Position numbers and translations under genes: made by a program. The notes under the pieces are model-generated. The model did no database searches. It had not been told where the DNA came from and saw only the letters and a program-made list of their open reading frames with translations. Shown piece after piece: positions 50,378-61,494 of a DNA stretch of 64,000 nucleotides; positions within the stretch are counted from its first letter, which is position 1, and each line of letters begins with the position of its first letter. The stretch is from Bacillota bacterium. GTDB taxonomy: Bacteria; Bacillota; Clostridia; Oscillospirales; Ruminococcaceae. Location of the stretch: the NCBI GenBank assembly GCA_023431215.1, contig JAEYXR010000052.1:12282-76281 (forward strand). The letters run 5' to 3'.

Positions 50378-53008
50378 TTATTTTATCACTTTTTTTAGTT
50401 CATATAAAAGATTCAGTGCTTCTATGGGGCTCATGGTGTTTACATCCACATCCCTTAGCCGCTTTTTCACAAATTCGGCGCTTTCATCCACAAAGAAAGT
50501 TTGCTGAATTTCTTCCTCTTCCTTCTTTTTTGCACGTGTTGAAATTTTAGCGTCCTCTACAGCTCTGCCGGCTTCCAAATCCTTGAGCACTTCAAAGGCA
50601 CGGTTGATAATCCATTGAGGGATGCCCGCAAGCTTAGAAACCTCTATGCCATAGCTGTCATCTACTCCACCGGGCAAAATTCGACGCAAAAAGGTAATCT
50701 CTTCGCCTCTCTTTTTTACGGCTATATTATAGTTTTTAACGCAGGGAATGGTTTCTTCCAATACAGTCAACTCGTGATAATGGGTTGCAAAAAGAGTTTT
50801 AGCGCCAAGCCTCTTTTTATCTGCAATAAACTCAATTACAGCACGGGCAATACTCATACCGTCAAAAGTAGAGGTTCCACGGCCAATTTCATCCAAAATC
50901 AGCAGGCTGTTGGAGGTAGCATTTTTTAAGATGGATGCAACCTCGCTCATCTCTACCATAAAAGTTGATTGCCCGGTAGAAAGGTCATCCGAAGCGCCAA
51001 CTCTTGTAAAGATGGCATCTACAATACCTATTTTGGCGTAGCTGGCAGGTACAAAAGAGCCGATTTGTGCCATAAGGGTAATAAGCGCTACCTGTCGCAT
51101 ATAGGTTGACTTACCTGCCATATTGGGGCCTGTAATGACGGCAATCTGGTTTTCATTATTATCCAGCTTGGTATCATTGGGAACAAACGGACATCCGCTT
51201 AAAATTTCCTCCACCACAGGGTGGCGGCCATCCGATATAATAATATCATGAGATGCATCAACAATGGGACGCACATAATTGTTGCGCAAGGCTACTGTAG
51301 CAAGGCTGCACAACACATCCAGCTTAGCAACGGCTGCTGCAGTTGTTTGAATACGGCCAAGTTCTGCACTGATTGTTTGACGAACAGCCTCGAAAATTGC
51401 ACTTTCCAGCTCAATAATTTGCTGCTGTGCACCTAAAACCTTTGCTTCAAGATCTTTTAATTGCTGGGTAATAAAGCGCTCGCAGTTGGCCAGTGTTTGC
51501 TTACGGATATAGGTATCCGGAACCAAATCCATATAGGAACGGGTCACCTCTATGTAATAACCAAACACTTTGTTATAGCCTATTTTGAGGTTTTTAATAC
51601 CGGTGCGTTCCCTTTCAGAACTTTCAATGGATGCTATAATTTCCTTGGTGTGGTCAGCGGTATATCTTAAATCATCCAAGGCTGCATCATAACCTTTACG
51701 AACCACCCCGCCGTCTTTTATGGTGATAGGAGGCTCCTCTGCAATAGCAGAAGCAATCAGGTCGCAAACATCGTAAAGAGGGTCTGTTTTTGTGTATATC
51801 TCCTGTAAATCATCACAACGGACCTCACTTAATAGCTCCTTAACAGCAGGTAGCTGCCGAAGCGTTGCCCCCAAAGCAGTAATGTCTCGAGGTGTAGCAT
51901 TGCCATAAACAATTTTGGTCATCAAGCGTTCCATATCGTAAACGCCGCCAAGATTGGCTGTAACCTCACTGAGCAGGATGCTGTTTCCGCAAAGCTCTTC
52001 CACTGCGTTGAGCCTACGGGTAATTATACCGGCAGAAAGCAGCGGACGCTCAATCCACGCTTTTATCAGGCGCTTGCCCATAGAGGTTTTGGTTTTATCA
52101 AGCACCCAAAGCAAGGTGCCTTTCTTTTCCCGCGTGCGCATGGTTTCGGTAAGTTCCAGGTTTCGCCGTGCGGTTATATCCAAGTGCATATACTGCTTTT
52201 CAGAATAAATGCTAACACTTTGCAGGCGCTCCATACCACTGCGCTGTGTTTGTGCCAGATAAGCCAGCAGCCCCCCAAGGGAAGCCACCGCCAAGGGGAG
52301 TTCCTCCAGCCCCAAATCAATCAAACTCTTTGAGCCAAATTGGCGCAATACTGTAGCTTGGGCCGCTTGAGGCTCAAAACTGTCATCATCAAAAAGGTCA
52401 GCGGTACAGCAAAGCTTATCTTTTATAAATTCTGCCACAAGAGTCTTGTCTAAAAAGGCAGAATTAAAGATAATTTCATTGGGCTGAAATTTCCCCAGCT
52501 CTGTAATAATTTTGTTTTCATCATTTTCGGTAATTTGAGTGGTGTTGATTTCGCCTGTGGAAATATCGGCAAACGAAAGGCCGACACCTTCCTTTTCACA
52601 ATAAACCGAGCATATGTAGTTGTTCTTTCCTTCGTCCAAAAGGCTGGATTCCACCAAGGTGCCAGGAGTTACCACCCTGACCACATCACGCTTGACCATG
52701 CCCTTGACAAGGGCTGGATTTTCCAGCTGCTCACAAATTGCAACCTTATACCCTTTTTTAATCAGACGTGCAATGTAGTTTTCTACGCTGTGGTGAGGAA
52801 CACCGCACATAGGTGCTCTTTCCTCCAAACCGCAGTCACGGCCTGTCAGCGTCAGCTCCAGCTCTTTGGACGCCAAAAGAGCGTCATCAAAGAACATTTC
52901 GTAAAAATCCCCAAGACGGAAAAACAGAAGATGATCCTTATGTTTGTTTTTTAAGTCCAGATACTGCTGCATCATGGGCGAAAGATTATTTTTATCCACG
53001 GTGATCAT
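50378..53008 (-). CDS. mutS: DNA mismatch repair protein MutS
   Basis: Mismatch recognition ATPase of 876 residues. N-terminal 'LLFFRLGDFYEMFFDDA' contains the Phe-x-Glu mismatch-wedge motif ('FYE'). The ATPase has 'ITGPNMAGKSTYMRQVALI', 'DDLSTGQSTFMVEM' and 'LLILDEIGRGTSTFDGMSIA'. ATG 53008 follows AGGAGG. Operon partner of mutL. Confidence 0.96.
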   Translation of the reverse strand: MITVDKNNLSPMMQQYLDLKNKHKDHLLFFRLGDFYEMFFDDALLASKELELTLTGRDCGLEERAPMCGVPHHSVENYIARLIKKGYKVAICEQLENPALVKGMVKRDVVRVVTPGTLVESSLLDEGKNNYICSVYCEKEGVGLSFADISTGEINTTQITENDENKIITELGKFQPNEIIFNSAFLDKTLVAEFIKDKLCCTADLFDDDSFEPQAAQATVLRQFGSKSLIDLGLEELPLAVASLGGLLAYLAQTQRSGMERLQSVSIYSEKQYMHLDITARRNLELTETMRTREKKGTLLWVLDKTKTSMGKRLIKAWIERPLLSAGIITRRLNAVEELCGNSILLSEVTANLGGVYDMERLMTKIVYGNATPRDITALGATLRQLPAVKELLSEVRCDDLQEIYTKTDPLYDVCDLIASAIAEEPPITIKDGGVVRKGYDAALDDLRYTADHTKEIIASIESSERERTGIKNLKIGYNKVFGYYIEVTRSYMDLVPDTYIRKQTLANCERFITQQLKDLEAKVLGAQQQIIELESAIFEAVRQTISAELGRIQTTAAAVAKLDVLCSLATVALRNNYVRPIVDASHDIIISDGRHPVVEEILSGCPFVPNDTKLDNNENQIAVITGPNMAGKSTYMRQVALITLMAQIGSFVPASYAKIGIVDAIFTRVGASDDLSTGQSTFMVEMSEVASILKNATSNSLLILDEIGRGTSTFDGMSIARAVIEFIADKKRLGAKTLFATHYHELTVLEETIPCVKNYNIAVKKRGEEITFLRRILPGGVDDSYGIEVSKLAGIPQWIINRAFEVLKDLEAGRAVEDAKISTRAKKKEEEEIQQTFFVDESAEFVKKRLRDVDVNTMSPIEALNLLYELKKVIK

Positions 53009-53059
53009 TCTGAATTCCTCCTGGGGACTTTAAATTTCTTTGTGGTTATAAAAGAGCAC

Positions 53060-53467
53060 TTAGTGACATCCGGAACAGCCTGAGCAGTCGCCCCCGCAGG
53101 AAGAGCTGGCTTCCTGAACACCGTAGGGGTCTTCGCCATTTGCGCTTGCCACAATAATCTGCTGTACAAAGCCGATAACCTTATCCAATTCTTCTTTGGT
53201 GGTATTAAAAGCAATCATGCTGGGACGCTGCATAATGGTGCTGTACAGGCTGCGGATTTCCTCATTCAGAGCAGTCAGCTTTTCAGCATCACGGTCTTCT
53301 TTTTGAACCTCGCTATTAAGAGCGATTTTCTTTAAGTTAAATTGTCCAATTAAATCCTGCAGCTCCTTATCATCATCAGCCACTGTTTTGGCAGCATTAA
53401 AGGCTACATATTCATCACTCTGCTGAAGCTGTTCGCCAAGCTCTCTTGCCAATTTAATAATATCCAT
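53060..53467 (-). CDS. YlbF/YmcA (RicA/RicF) family protein with cysteine-rich tail
   Basis: A 135-residue mostly helical protein of the family that in Bacillus forms the RicA-RicF-RicT complex, which helps RNase Y mature mRNAs and carries iron-sulfur clusters. The order miaB-this gene-mutS-mutL matches the miaB-ymcA-cotE-mutS-mutL order of Bacillus, so a RicA-like role is likely. The C-terminal end has five cysteines within about 13 residues ('SCGGDCSGCSGC' plus His), a likely metal or cluster site. GGAGG precedes ATG 53467. Confidence 0.78.
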   Translation of the reverse strand: MDIIKLARELGEQLQQSDEYVAFNAAKTVADDDKELQDLIGQFNLKKIALNSEVQKEDRDAEKLTALNEEIRSLYSTIMQRPSMIAFNTTKEELDKVIGFVQQIIVASANGEDPYGVQEASSSCGGDCSGCSGCH

Positions 53468-53554
53468 ATACTCATTCCTCCAAAAATAATTCTTCTATGA
53501 TTCACAGGCAAACTATTTGTTAGTGCCTATTCTTCAACTTTTAGTGTTTGCATT

Positions 53555-54979
53555 TTATAAGGTTTTACCCTTAAGAGCCCAGTTCATAGATCCTACAATT
53601 TGTGTAGAAACAAATTGCCCAATGAGTTCCGGCCCGCCGTCAAGCTCTACAATAACATTGCTGTCGGTGCGGCAGGTCAAGGTTCCTTCTCCGTTTTTAC
53701 CAATGCCTTCCGGCAATACTCTCATGGTTTTACCCACATAGCTTTTTAATATTTCTTCACCAATTTCATTTTGCACAGCCAACAACTCCCGAAACCACTT
53801 AGACTTTTCTTCGGCAGGAATGGGGTCTGGCAACTTTTCCGCTTTGGTGCCGCTGCGTTTGGAGTAAATAAAGGTAAAGAGCGAGGTATAGCGGACCTTT
53901 TGAATAAGCTCCAGGGTTTTATCAAAATCTTCTCTTGTTTCTCCGGGAAAACCTACAATAATATCGCTGGTGATGGCAAGGTCAGGCATGCGACTGCGGG
54001 CATAATCAATGAGAGAAAGATAGCTTTGTGTGGTGTAGTGTCGATTCATTGCCGAAAGTATACGGTCAGAGCCGCTTTGTACCGGCAAATGAAGATGTTT
54101 GGAGACTTTCTTGCACTCGGCCATTGCATCCAAAAGCTCATGAGTGCAATCCTTGGGGTGCGAGGTCATAAATCGAACACGGAAATCGCCCTGAATATCA
54201 TTGATTTTACGCAAAAGGCGGGCAAAGTCGATATCCTCTTCCAACCCTTTCCCATAGGAATTTACGTTTTGACCAAGTAAAGTAATGTCTTTGTACCCCG
54301 CCTGTGCAAGCTCCTGTATTTCCCGAAGAATATGTTCCGAAGGTCTGCTACGCTCCCTGCCGCGCACATAAGGCACAATGCAGTAAGAACAGAAGTTGTC
54401 GCAGCCGTACATCACTGGCACCCAAGCCTTAAAGCTGCCGTCACGCTGAATCGGTATTCCTTCTATGACCGGAGCGTTTTCGTGTTCTTCACCGGTTTTG
54501 ATATAACGCTTATCAAAAGCAAGCTTTTCATAAACTAAACGGGGAAGTTCGCCGTAAGCATTGGTGCCAACCACAATGTCAACATGTGGGTAGCTTTTTT
54601 TCAGCTTATCTGCCACATGCTGTTGCTGGGTCATGCAGCCGGCCAGCGCAATAATCATGCCGGGGCGCCGTTTTTTGTAATGCTTTAATGCACCCACATT
54701 TCCAAATACACGCTTTTCTGCATTTTCTCGTACGGCGCAGGTGTTATAAATAACAAAATCCGCATCGTCCAGTATTTCAGTAAAACCGTAGCCCATTTCA
54801 GCCAGCAAGCCCTTTAGTTTTTCTCCATCGGCAACATTCTGCTGACAGCCATAGCTGTGCACGCAGGCAAGGGGGATTCCGTCTCCCCTGTTTTGCAGCA
54901 GTTTATTTATTTCTTCCATGTAGTGCTTTTGCTGCGCCATGGCAGCATATTCCAGCACATTATTTTCTTTTTTCTGCAA
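53555..54979 (-). CDS. miaB: tRNA-2-methylthio-N6-dimethylallyladenosine synthase
   Basis: A radical-SAM methylthiotransferase of about 474 residues. The N-terminal cluster domain has 'SYGCQQNVADGEKLKG', 'TCAVRENAEKRVFGNVG' and 'ALAGCMTQQ'; the radical-SAM motif is 'CDNFCSYCIVPYVRGRERSR'; a TRAM domain ends the protein. TTG 54979 follows GGAGG by seven bases; a GTG at 55021 gives a longer form without that site. With MiaA it makes ms2i6A37. Confidence 0.93.
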   Translation of the reverse strand: MQKKENNVLEYAAMAQQKHYMEEINKLLQNRGDGIPLACVHSYGCQQNVADGEKLKGLLAEMGYGFTEILDDADFVIYNTCAVRENAEKRVFGNVGALKHYKKRRPGMIIALAGCMTQQQHVADKLKKSYPHVDIVVGTNAYGELPRLVYEKLAFDKRYIKTGEEHENAPVIEGIPIQRDGSFKAWVPVMYGCDNFCSYCIVPYVRGRERSRPSEHILREIQELAQAGYKDITLLGQNVNSYGKGLEEDIDFARLLRKINDIQGDFRVRFMTSHPKDCTHELLDAMAECKKVSKHLHLPVQSGSDRILSAMNRHYTTQSYLSLIDYARSRMPDLAITSDIIVGFPGETREDFDKTLELIQKVRYTSLFTFIYSKRSGTKAEKLPDPIPAEEKSKWFRELLAVQNEIGEEILKSYVGKTMRVLPEGIGKNGEGTLTCRTDSNVIVELDGGPELIGQFVSTQIVGSMNWALKGKTL

Positions 54980-55083
54980 GGTAGTTCCTCCGTAGTAGAC
55001 GGTGTTTTTCTCCGGCGGCACTTTATCTAGTGCTGCCTAAGAGGCATTAAATTATTTTACCACTTTTAGCGACACTTATCAAC

Positions 55084-55127
55084 AAAAAACAAAGGCTGCG
55101 TACGGCAAAGAAGACCGACACAGCCTT
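55084..55127 (-). terminator. Terminator after fprA
   Basis: On the minus strand AAGGCTG (55127-55121) pairs with CAGCCTT (55098-55092), with further pairing inside the loop, followed by TGTTTTTTG. Confidence 0.8.
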
Positions 55128-55140
55128 ATTATGCATCTTA

Positions 55141-56349
55141 TCAACCGATTACCGCTTTGCCAAGGAGACATCCTAATTCCTTTGCTTTAGCCAGATCATC
55201 CTCGGTAGGTACAAATGCTACTTTTAATCCGTCTGCCACAAGGTTCATTTTTAGTCCGCTTAAGCGGGTAATTACATTGGGAACACCCTCACCGCTCCAG
55301 CCAAAGGAACCAAATACTACACAAGGCTTTTTCATACAATTGATGGCATCTACACCTGCCAGGAGGTACCAGGTAGGTGGCACAGTATCGCGGTTAATGG
55401 TAGGGGTACCTATTGCAAACCCGTCACAGTGGTTTATAAGTTCATGAAGAACAGACATATCATGTTCAATCATATCGTAAATTTCCACGTCAGCATCAAC
55501 AGTATCTCTGACTCCCTGGGCGACTGCTTCTGCAAGCCGGCGTGTATTGCCGTAAGCGCTGGTATAAAATACAGGGATAAGCTTTTTATCTTTTTGCTTT
55601 GGCATACACCACTGTTCATAGCTACTAATGGCTGTGTCCAGCCACCCATTTTTTTCCCTTGTTAAAATAGGTCCATGGCTTGGTAGTACCATTGAAAAAT
55701 CCAAAGCCTTTAATTTATGAAGACCATTATCAACATATTTGGGGAAAGGCCCGAAAATAGCATCATAATAGCCTTTTAGTGCAGTCTCGTACTTTTGGGG
55801 ATATGCCATGACATGATCAAACAGGTACGGTTCACAATAATGCGATCCCAAAAAGTCGCAGGTAAACACCAATTGCTCCTGAGGCAGATAGGTAAACATA
55901 GAGTCGGGCCAATGAAGAAACGGAGCAGGAATAAAACGCAAGGTTTTACCCCCCAGCTCTAAAGTGTCACCCTCTTTGACTACATGAATATCCAAATTTT
56001 TTAAATTTGTAATGTTTTTTACATACAAAGCGCCTGCCTGTGAAGTATAAATTGGGATTGACCCGGTTTTTTCCAACAACTTCGCCAAAGCACCTGAGTG
56101 GTCCGGTTCATTATGGTTCAGTATAATATAATCAATTTGTTCAAGCGGCAGAACAGATTGAATGTTAGCAACATAATGATTAAAAAATGACAAATGGCAT
56201 ACGTCAATCAAGGCATTTTTTTCAGTGCCTTTTACCAAATAAGAGTTATAAGAAGTGCCATAATCAGTTTCCATCACAATATCAAATGTACGCATAGCAG
56301 GGTTTAAAGTCCCTACCGAATATACGCCATTTTTGATTTCTGTTGCCAT
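55141..56349 (-). CDS. fprA: FprA-type flavodiiron protein
   Basis: Reduces oxygen or nitric oxide in anaerobes. The 402-residue protein has a metallo-beta-lactamase-like diiron domain with 'LNHNEPDHSGALAKLLEK' (H-x-E-x-D-H motif) and 'DFLGSHYCEP', and a C-terminal flavodoxin domain ('VFYTSAYGNTRRLAEAVAQG'). ATG 56349 follows GGAG. The rubredoxin gene upstream encodes its likely electron donor. Confidence 0.93.
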   Translation of the reverse strand: MATEIKNGVYSVGTLNPAMRTFDIVMETDYGTSYNSYLVKGTEKNALIDVCHLSFFNHYVANIQSVLPLEQIDYIILNHNEPDHSGALAKLLEKTGSIPIYTSQAGALYVKNITNLKNLDIHVVKEGDTLELGGKTLRFIPAPFLHWPDSMFTYLPQEQLVFTCDFLGSHYCEPYLFDHVMAYPQKYETALKGYYDAIFGPFPKYVDNGLHKLKALDFSMVLPSHGPILTREKNGWLDTAISSYEQWCMPKQKDKKLIPVFYTSAYGNTRRLAEAVAQGVRDTVDADVEIYDMIEHDMSVLHELINHCDGFAIGTPTINRDTVPPTWYLLAGVDAINCMKKPCVVFGSFGWSGEGVPNVITRLSGLKMNLVADGLKVAFVPTEDDLAKAKELGCLLGKAVIG

Positions 56350-56378
56350 ATCAAACCGCTCCTTTGTTCAGCAGCGAC

Positions 56379-56405
56379 GGGCATAGCTAACTGATAGCTA
56401 TGCCC
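56379..56405 (-). other. Hairpin between rubredoxin and fprA
   Basis: A perfect 11-bp stem GGGCATAGCTA (56379-56389) with TAGCTATGCCC (56395-56405), loop ACTGA, and no T run. It may be an RNA-processing or stability element that sets the ratio of the two products. Confidence 0.55.
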
Positions 56406-56425
56406 CGCTTACCTGCTTTATTTAA

Positions 56426-56584
56426 TTATTCTTCTTCAAACATATCTTTGCCTACCCCACACAGAGGACAGACAAAATCTTCGGGAACCTCTTCCCACTT
56501 GGTACCGGGAGCAATGCCGCCCTCAGCATAACCCTCTGCTTCATCGTATACGAACCCGCAAACAGTACAAACATATTTTGCCAT
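56426..56584 (-). CDS. Rubredoxin
   Basis: A 52-residue iron protein with both Cys-x2-Cys motifs ('[15 protein letters not shown]' and '[14 protein letters not shown]') and the family '[16 protein letters not shown]' middle. Four Cys bind one iron. ATG 56584 is preceded by AAGGAGA. It is the first gene of the fprA unit and has a good promoter upstream. Confidence 0.96.
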   Translation of the reverse strand: MAKYVCTVCGFVYDEAEGYAEGGIAPGTKWEEVPEDFVCPLCGVGKDMFEEE

Positions 56585-56627
56585 ACAAAACTCTCCTTTT
56601 CGTTTTAAATTCTTGTCCTTATCTAAA

Positions 56628-56656
56628 ACTATACCACATTAGTATAGTTTTGTAAA
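56628..56656 (-). promoter_or_regulatory. Promoter of the rubredoxin-fprA unit
   Basis: On the minus strand TTTACA (56656-56651) and TATAGT (56633-56628) are spaced by 17 bases, with TGG before the -10 (extended -10). A 10-bp inverted repeat (56625-56634 with 56642-56651) overlaps it and may be an operator or the uvrA terminator. Confidence 0.75.
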
Positions 56657-56672
56657 GCCATCCTACAATAAT

Positions 56673-59492
56673 TTACAAATACTTTTTCAAATACTTACCA
56701 GTATAAGAATTATCACATGCTGCAATTGCTTCCGGGGTACCGCAGCAAACAATTTCGCCACCTTTATCCCCGCCTTCCGGCCCAAGGTCTATAATATAAT
56801 CTGCTGTTTTAATCACATCCATATTATGCTCGATAAGGATAACAGTATTGCCATTGTCAACAAATTTCTGTAATACTTCAATGAGCTTGTGAACATCATC
56901 AGCATGCAGACCGGTGGTGGGTTCATCCAGAATATATACTGTTTTACCCGTAGGGCGCTTAGAAAGCTCTGTTGCCAACTTTACTCTCTGCGCTTCACCG
57001 CCGGACAAGGTGGTGGCCGGCTGCCCTATCTTAATATACCCTAGGCCAACATCAAACAAGGTTTGGAGCTTACGGCGAATTTTAGGATGATTTTCAAAAA
57101 ACGCAAGACCCTCTTCAACTGTCATTTCCAAAACATCGTAAATATTTTTGCCACGATATTTTACTTCCAGTGTCTCGCGGTTGTACCGTTGCCCTTTACA
57201 AACCTCGCAGGGTACAAACACGTCGGGCAAAAAGTGCATCTCTATTTTAATGATGCCATCGCCTTCACAAGCTTCACATCTGCCTCCTTTAATGTTAAAA
57301 GAGAAACGACCTATCTTATACCCTCTCAGCTTAGCATCATTGGTAGCCGCAAATACTTCGCGAATATCGTTAAAGGTTCCTGTATAGGTAGCGGGGTTGG
57401 AACGAGGTGTTCTGCCAATGGGTGATTGGTCAATGGCAATTACCTTATCCAGAAACTCAATACCTTTAATATCCTTATGCTTTCCCGGGCGCTGGCGGGA
57501 ACGATTGATTGCAGCACTTAAGCCTTTGAATAAAATTTCATTCACCAGCGAGCTTTTTCCTGAGCCGGAAACACCTGTAACTGCTATAAATGAGCCAAGG
57601 GGAAATTTGACCGTAACATTTTTTAAATTATTCTCAGTTGCGCCAACAACGGTCAAAAACTGTCCGTTCCCAGGTCTTCTGAACTCAGGCAGAGGGACTT
57701 TTTTTCTTCCGCTCAGATATTGTCCTGTGATGGAATTTGGGTCTGTCAGGATCTTATCCACCGGCCCGGCAAAAACAATTTCACCGCCGTGGATACCTGC
57801 CCCGGGGCCTACGTCCACAATAAAATCTGATGCGAACATGGTATCTTCATCATGCTCCACCACAATAACAGTATTACCAATATCACGCAGTCTCTTTAGT
57901 GTTCCTATAAGACGATCATTGTCACGTTGGTGCAAACCGATGCTGGGCTCGTCTAAAATATAAAGCACCCCTACCAAAGAAGAGCCGATTTGGGTGGCAA
58001 GGCGAATACGCTGACTTTCACCACCGGAAAGAGTTCCTGCTGCTCTGGCTAAGGTAAGATAGTCTAAACCTACATTGATTAAAAATCCCAAGCGATCCTT
58101 GATTTCTTTTATGATGCGCCCTGCAATCAGCTCTTCAGAATGGCTTAAGATCAGAGTGTCCATAAAGTCATAAACACCTCGAACCGAAAGCCTGCAAAGC
58201 TCTGAAATATTTTTGTCACCTACCGTTACCGAAAGAACAATTTTTTTCAGCCTGTCACCATGACAATCGGGACACTCTACCGATGTCATGTAGTTAGAGA
58301 TTTCATAGCGAGCATATTCACTATTGGTTTCTCTATAGCGGCGCTCTAGGTTATTGACAACGCCCTCAAAGTCAGCGTGGTATGACCCCTTCCAGGTGCC
58401 GCTTTCCCGCTGCATCAAAAATTTTTCACCTTTGGTACCAAACAAAATGATATCCAGCTTTTCCTGGGGAATATCTTTTACCGGTATATCCAGAGGAATG
58501 TCATACTGTTTGGCCAGACCCTGAAAATACATCTGGGCAATACCGCCATCACTGTAGTTCCAGCCGGAAACACGTATAGCACCGTCTTCAATGGAGAGGC
58601 CTTTGTCTGTAAATACCAAATCAGGATCTACTTTTTGAAAAATTCCCAAACCGGTGCATTTTTCACATGCACCATAGGGATTATTAAAGGAGAACATACG
58701 GGGCGTAAGTTCCTCAATCGAAATATCGTGTTCGGGACAGGAATAGTTTTGAGAAAACAGAATTTCTTCGCCGTCTATGACGTCAATAAGGGCAAGCCCA
58801 CCTGTCAGCCCCGATGCAGTTTCAATAGAGTCTGTCAGTCGCGACCGAATTTCTTCCTTAATCACCAACCTGTCCACTACTATTTCTATCGTATGTTTTT
58901 TGTTTTTTTCCAGCCCAATAGTTTCGGTCAATTCATACATATTGCCGTCTACACGTACGCGCACATAGCCGGCACGGCGGGCGTGTTCAAATTCCTTCTG
59001 ATGTTCCCCTTTGCGCCCGCGTACAACTGGAGCCAATATTTGAATACGTGTACCCTGGGGCATTTCTAGAACCTTATCTACAATTTGGTCTATGGTTTGC
59101 TGCTTAATAGGACGTCCGCAAACGGGACAATGAGGAACACCTACCCGCGCATACAGCAATCTCAAATAATCATATATTTCGGTTACAGTACCAACTGTGG
59201 AACGGGGATTTTTTGAAGTGGTTTTTTGATCAATGGATATTGCAGGAGATAACCCTTCAATATAGTCTACGTCGGGCTTGTCCATTTGCCCCAAAAACTG
59301 GCGCGCATAGGAGGATAAGCTTTCAACGTAGCGGCGCTGCCCATCTGCATATATGGTGTCAAAGGCCAAGGAGGTTTTGCCAGAGCCGGAAAGACCTGTA
59401 AAGACAATTAGCTTGTCACGCGGCAATTCCAAGTCTACGTTCTTTAGGTTGTTTTCTCTGGCGCCTTTTATAATGATTTTATCTTTACCCAA
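56673..59492 (-). CDS. uvrA: Excinuclease ABC subunit A
   Basis: Damage-sensing ATPase of nucleotide excision repair, 939 residues. Two ABC modules show Walker A '[19 protein letters not shown]' and '[19 protein letters not shown]', the signatures '[15 protein letters not shown]' and '[15 protein letters not shown]', and zinc sites ('[12 protein letters not shown]', '[29 protein letters not shown]'). TTG 59492 follows GGAGG; it lies 40 bases after uvrB. Confidence 0.96.
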   Translation of the reverse strand: MGKDKIIIKGARENNLKNVDLELPRDKLIVFTGLSGSGKTSLAFDTIYADGQRRYVESLSSYARQFLGQMDKPDVDYIEGLSPAISIDQKTTSKNPRSTVGTVTEIYDYLRLLYARVGVPHCPVCGRPIKQQTIDQIVDKVLEMPQGTRIQILAPVVRGRKGEHQKEFEHARRAGYVRVRVDGNMYELTETIGLEKNKKHTIEIVVDRLVIKEEIRSRLTDSIETASGLTGGLALIDVIDGEEILFSQNYSCPEHDISIEELTPRMFSFNNPYGACEKCTGLGIFQKVDPDLVFTDKGLSIEDGAIRVSGWNYSDGGIAQMYFQGLAKQYDIPLDIPVKDIPQEKLDIILFGTKGEKFLMQRESGTWKGSYHADFEGVVNNLERRYRETNSEYARYEISNYMTSVECPDCHGDRLKKIVLSVTVGDKNISELCRLSVRGVYDFMDTLILSHSEELIAGRIIKEIKDRLGFLINVGLDYLTLARAAGTLSGGESQRIRLATQIGSSLVGVLYILDEPSIGLHQRDNDRLIGTLKRLRDIGNTVIVVEHDEDTMFASDFIVDVGPGAGIHGGEIVFAGPVDKILTDPNSITGQYLSGRKKVPLPEFRRPGNGQFLTVVGATENNLKNVTVKFPLGSFIAVTGVSGSGKSSLVNEILFKGLSAAINRSRQRPGKHKDIKGIEFLDKVIAIDQSPIGRTPRSNPATYTGTFNDIREVFAATNDAKLRGYKIGRFSFNIKGGRCEACEGDGIIKIEMHFLPDVFVPCEVCKGQRYNRETLEVKYRGKNIYDVLEMTVEEGLAFFENHPKIRRKLQTLFDVGLGYIKIGQPATTLSGGEAQRVKLATELSKRPTGKTVYILDEPTTGLHADDVHKLIEVLQKFVDNGNTVILIEHNMDVIKTADYIIDLGPEGGDKGGEIVCCGTPEAIAACDNSYTGKYLKKYL

Positions 59493-59532
59493 AGCTTATG
59501 CTCCTCCGGTATCTGTAGTATCAAATAAATCG

Positions 59533-61494
59533 TCACTGCTCTGCTTTTAGCTTGTTGATTTTATCACGTAAATACGCTGCATGTTCAAACTCCAGTATCT
59601 TGGCAGCATTACGCATCTCTGCAGTAAGCTTTGCTATCAGTGCTTCCTTTTCTTTTGGAGACATCCGTTTGCCAGCCTTATGCTTTTTCTCACCGGTTTC
59701 GGTGGTGGAAATCTCCAATATCTCCCGAATTTCCTTTTGGATACTTTGGGGGACGATACCATGTTCCTCATTGTATCTCTGTTGAATCTCACGGCGACGG
59801 TAGGTCTCACTAATAGCCCGTTCCATGGAGTCTGTTACATGGTCGGCGTACATAATGACTTTACCGTTAACATTACGTGCCGCACGTCCTATTGTCTGCA
59901 CCAAAGATGTTTCAGAACGAAGAAATCCCTCTTTATCTGCATCCAGAATTGCGACCAAAGAAACTTCAGGAATATCAAGACCTTCACGCAGCAGGTTAAT
60001 TCCTACCAGCACATCATACTCACCCAGCCGCAAATCCCGAATAAGCTCCATGCGTTCAATGGTGTCAACATCATGGTGCAGGTATCTTACCTTGATGCCG
60101 GTTTTTTCTAAGTACTCGGTAAGGTCCTCTGCCATTTTTTTAGTTAAGGTAGTGACAAGTATTCTTTCTTTTTTCGCTGTACGCTCATTAATTTCCGAAA
60201 CTAGGTCGTCAATTTGCCCCTCAACAGGCCGCACCATAATTTCTGGGTCAATAAGTCCGGTTGGCCTAATAACCTGCTCAACAAGCTGGGTGCTATGCTC
60301 TTTTTCATAGACGCCCGGAGTGGCGCTGACATATACAATTTGATTTAACTTTGCCTGAAACTCATCAAAATTTAACGGGCGGTTATCCAATGCGGACGGC
60401 AAACGAAACCCGTACTCAATAAGGTTTTCTTTGCGCGAACGGTCGCCGCCGTACATTCCTCTAACTTGAGGGATTGTTACATGAGATTCATCTATAAATA
60501 GTAAAAAGTCATCTGGGAAATAGTCTAAAAGAGTGAATGGGACGCTTCCCGGTGCTCGTCCGGAAAGTACACGTGAGTAATTCTCAATTCCTTGACAAAA
60601 ACCAATCTCTAAGAGCATTTCCATGTCGTAATTGACACGCTCTGCAATGCGCTGTGCTTCAATTAATTTGCCTTGTTCACGAAAGAATTTAACACGCTCA
60701 TCACATTCCTTGCGAATATCCTCCACAGCCTGCAGAATACGCTCTCGAGGGACAATATAGTGGGAGGCAGGATAAATGGCAACATGACTGATAAAATTCT
60801 TGACCTCTCCGGTTACTGTATTAATCTCACCAATCCGTTCTATTTCGTCCCCAAAAAATTCTACCCGTATGGCAGTATCGTTGGAGTATGCAGGGTAAAT
60901 TTCTACAACATCACCGCGCACTCTAAATTTATTACGCACAAAATTAATATCATTGCGTTCATACTGCAGTTCCACCAGCTTTTTGGTGAGTTCATCACGC
61001 TCTTTTTGCATACCGGTACGCAGAGAAATAACCATACTGCGGTAATCAATGGGGTCGCCCAGTGTATATATACAGGAAACACTGGCTACGATTATTACAT
61101 CGCGTCGCTCTGACAAAGATGATGTTGCGCTATGTCGCAATTTTTCTATTTCTTCGTTAATTGAGCTATCTTTTTCTATATAAGTGTCAGTGGCAGCAAT
61201 ATAAGCTTCAGGCTGATAATAGTCATAATAGCTGACGAAATAGTCAACAGCCGAGTTAGGAAAAAAGTCACGAAATTCGGAGCACAGCTGAGCCGCAAGG
61301 GTTTTGTTATGCGCTAAAATAAGGGTAGGCTTTTGCACTTGAGCAATGATATTTGCCATGGTAAAGGTTTTGCCGGAACCGGTTACACCCAGCAAGGTCT
61401 GCTCTCTATCCCCTCTTTTTACGCCTTCAACCAGCTTTGCAATTGCCTCTGGCTGGTCACCTGTAGGCTCAAATTTTGAAGCTATTTCAAACAT
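59533..61494 (-). CDS. uvrB: Excinuclease ABC subunit B
   Basis: Helicase-like damage verifier, 653 residues. It has '[19 protein letters not shown]', Walker A '[17 protein letters not shown]', the beta-hairpin '[13 protein letters not shown]', '[10 protein letters not shown]', '[32 protein letters not shown]' and a C-terminal UVR coiled coil. ATG 61494 follows AAAGGAAAA. Confidence 0.96.
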   Translation of the reverse strand: MFEIASKFEPTGDQPEAIAKLVEGVKRGDREQTLLGVTGSGKTFTMANIIAQVQKPTLILAHNKTLAAQLCSEFRDFFPNSAVDYFVSYYDYYQPEAYIAATDTYIEKDSSINEEIEKLRHSATSSLSERRDVIIVASVSCIYTLGDPIDYRSMVISLRTGMQKERDELTKKLVELQYERNDINFVRNKFRVRGDVVEIYPAYSNDTAIRVEFFGDEIERIGEINTVTGEVKNFISHVAIYPASHYIVPRERILQAVEDIRKECDERVKFFREQGKLIEAQRIAERVNYDMEMLLEIGFCQGIENYSRVLSGRAPGSVPFTLLDYFPDDFLLFIDESHVTIPQVRGMYGGDRSRKENLIEYGFRLPSALDNRPLNFDEFQAKLNQIVYVSATPGVYEKEHSTQLVEQVIRPTGLIDPEIMVRPVEGQIDDLVSEINERTAKKERILVTTLTKKMAEDLTEYLEKTGIKVRYLHHDVDTIERMELIRDLRLGEYDVLVGINLLREGLDIPEVSLVAILDADKEGFLRSETSLVQTIGRAARNVNGKVIMYADHVTDSMERAISETYRRREIQQRYNEEHGIVPQSIQKEIREILEISTTETGEKKHKAGKRMSPKEKEALIAKLTAEMRNAAKILEFEHAAYLRDKINKLKAEQ

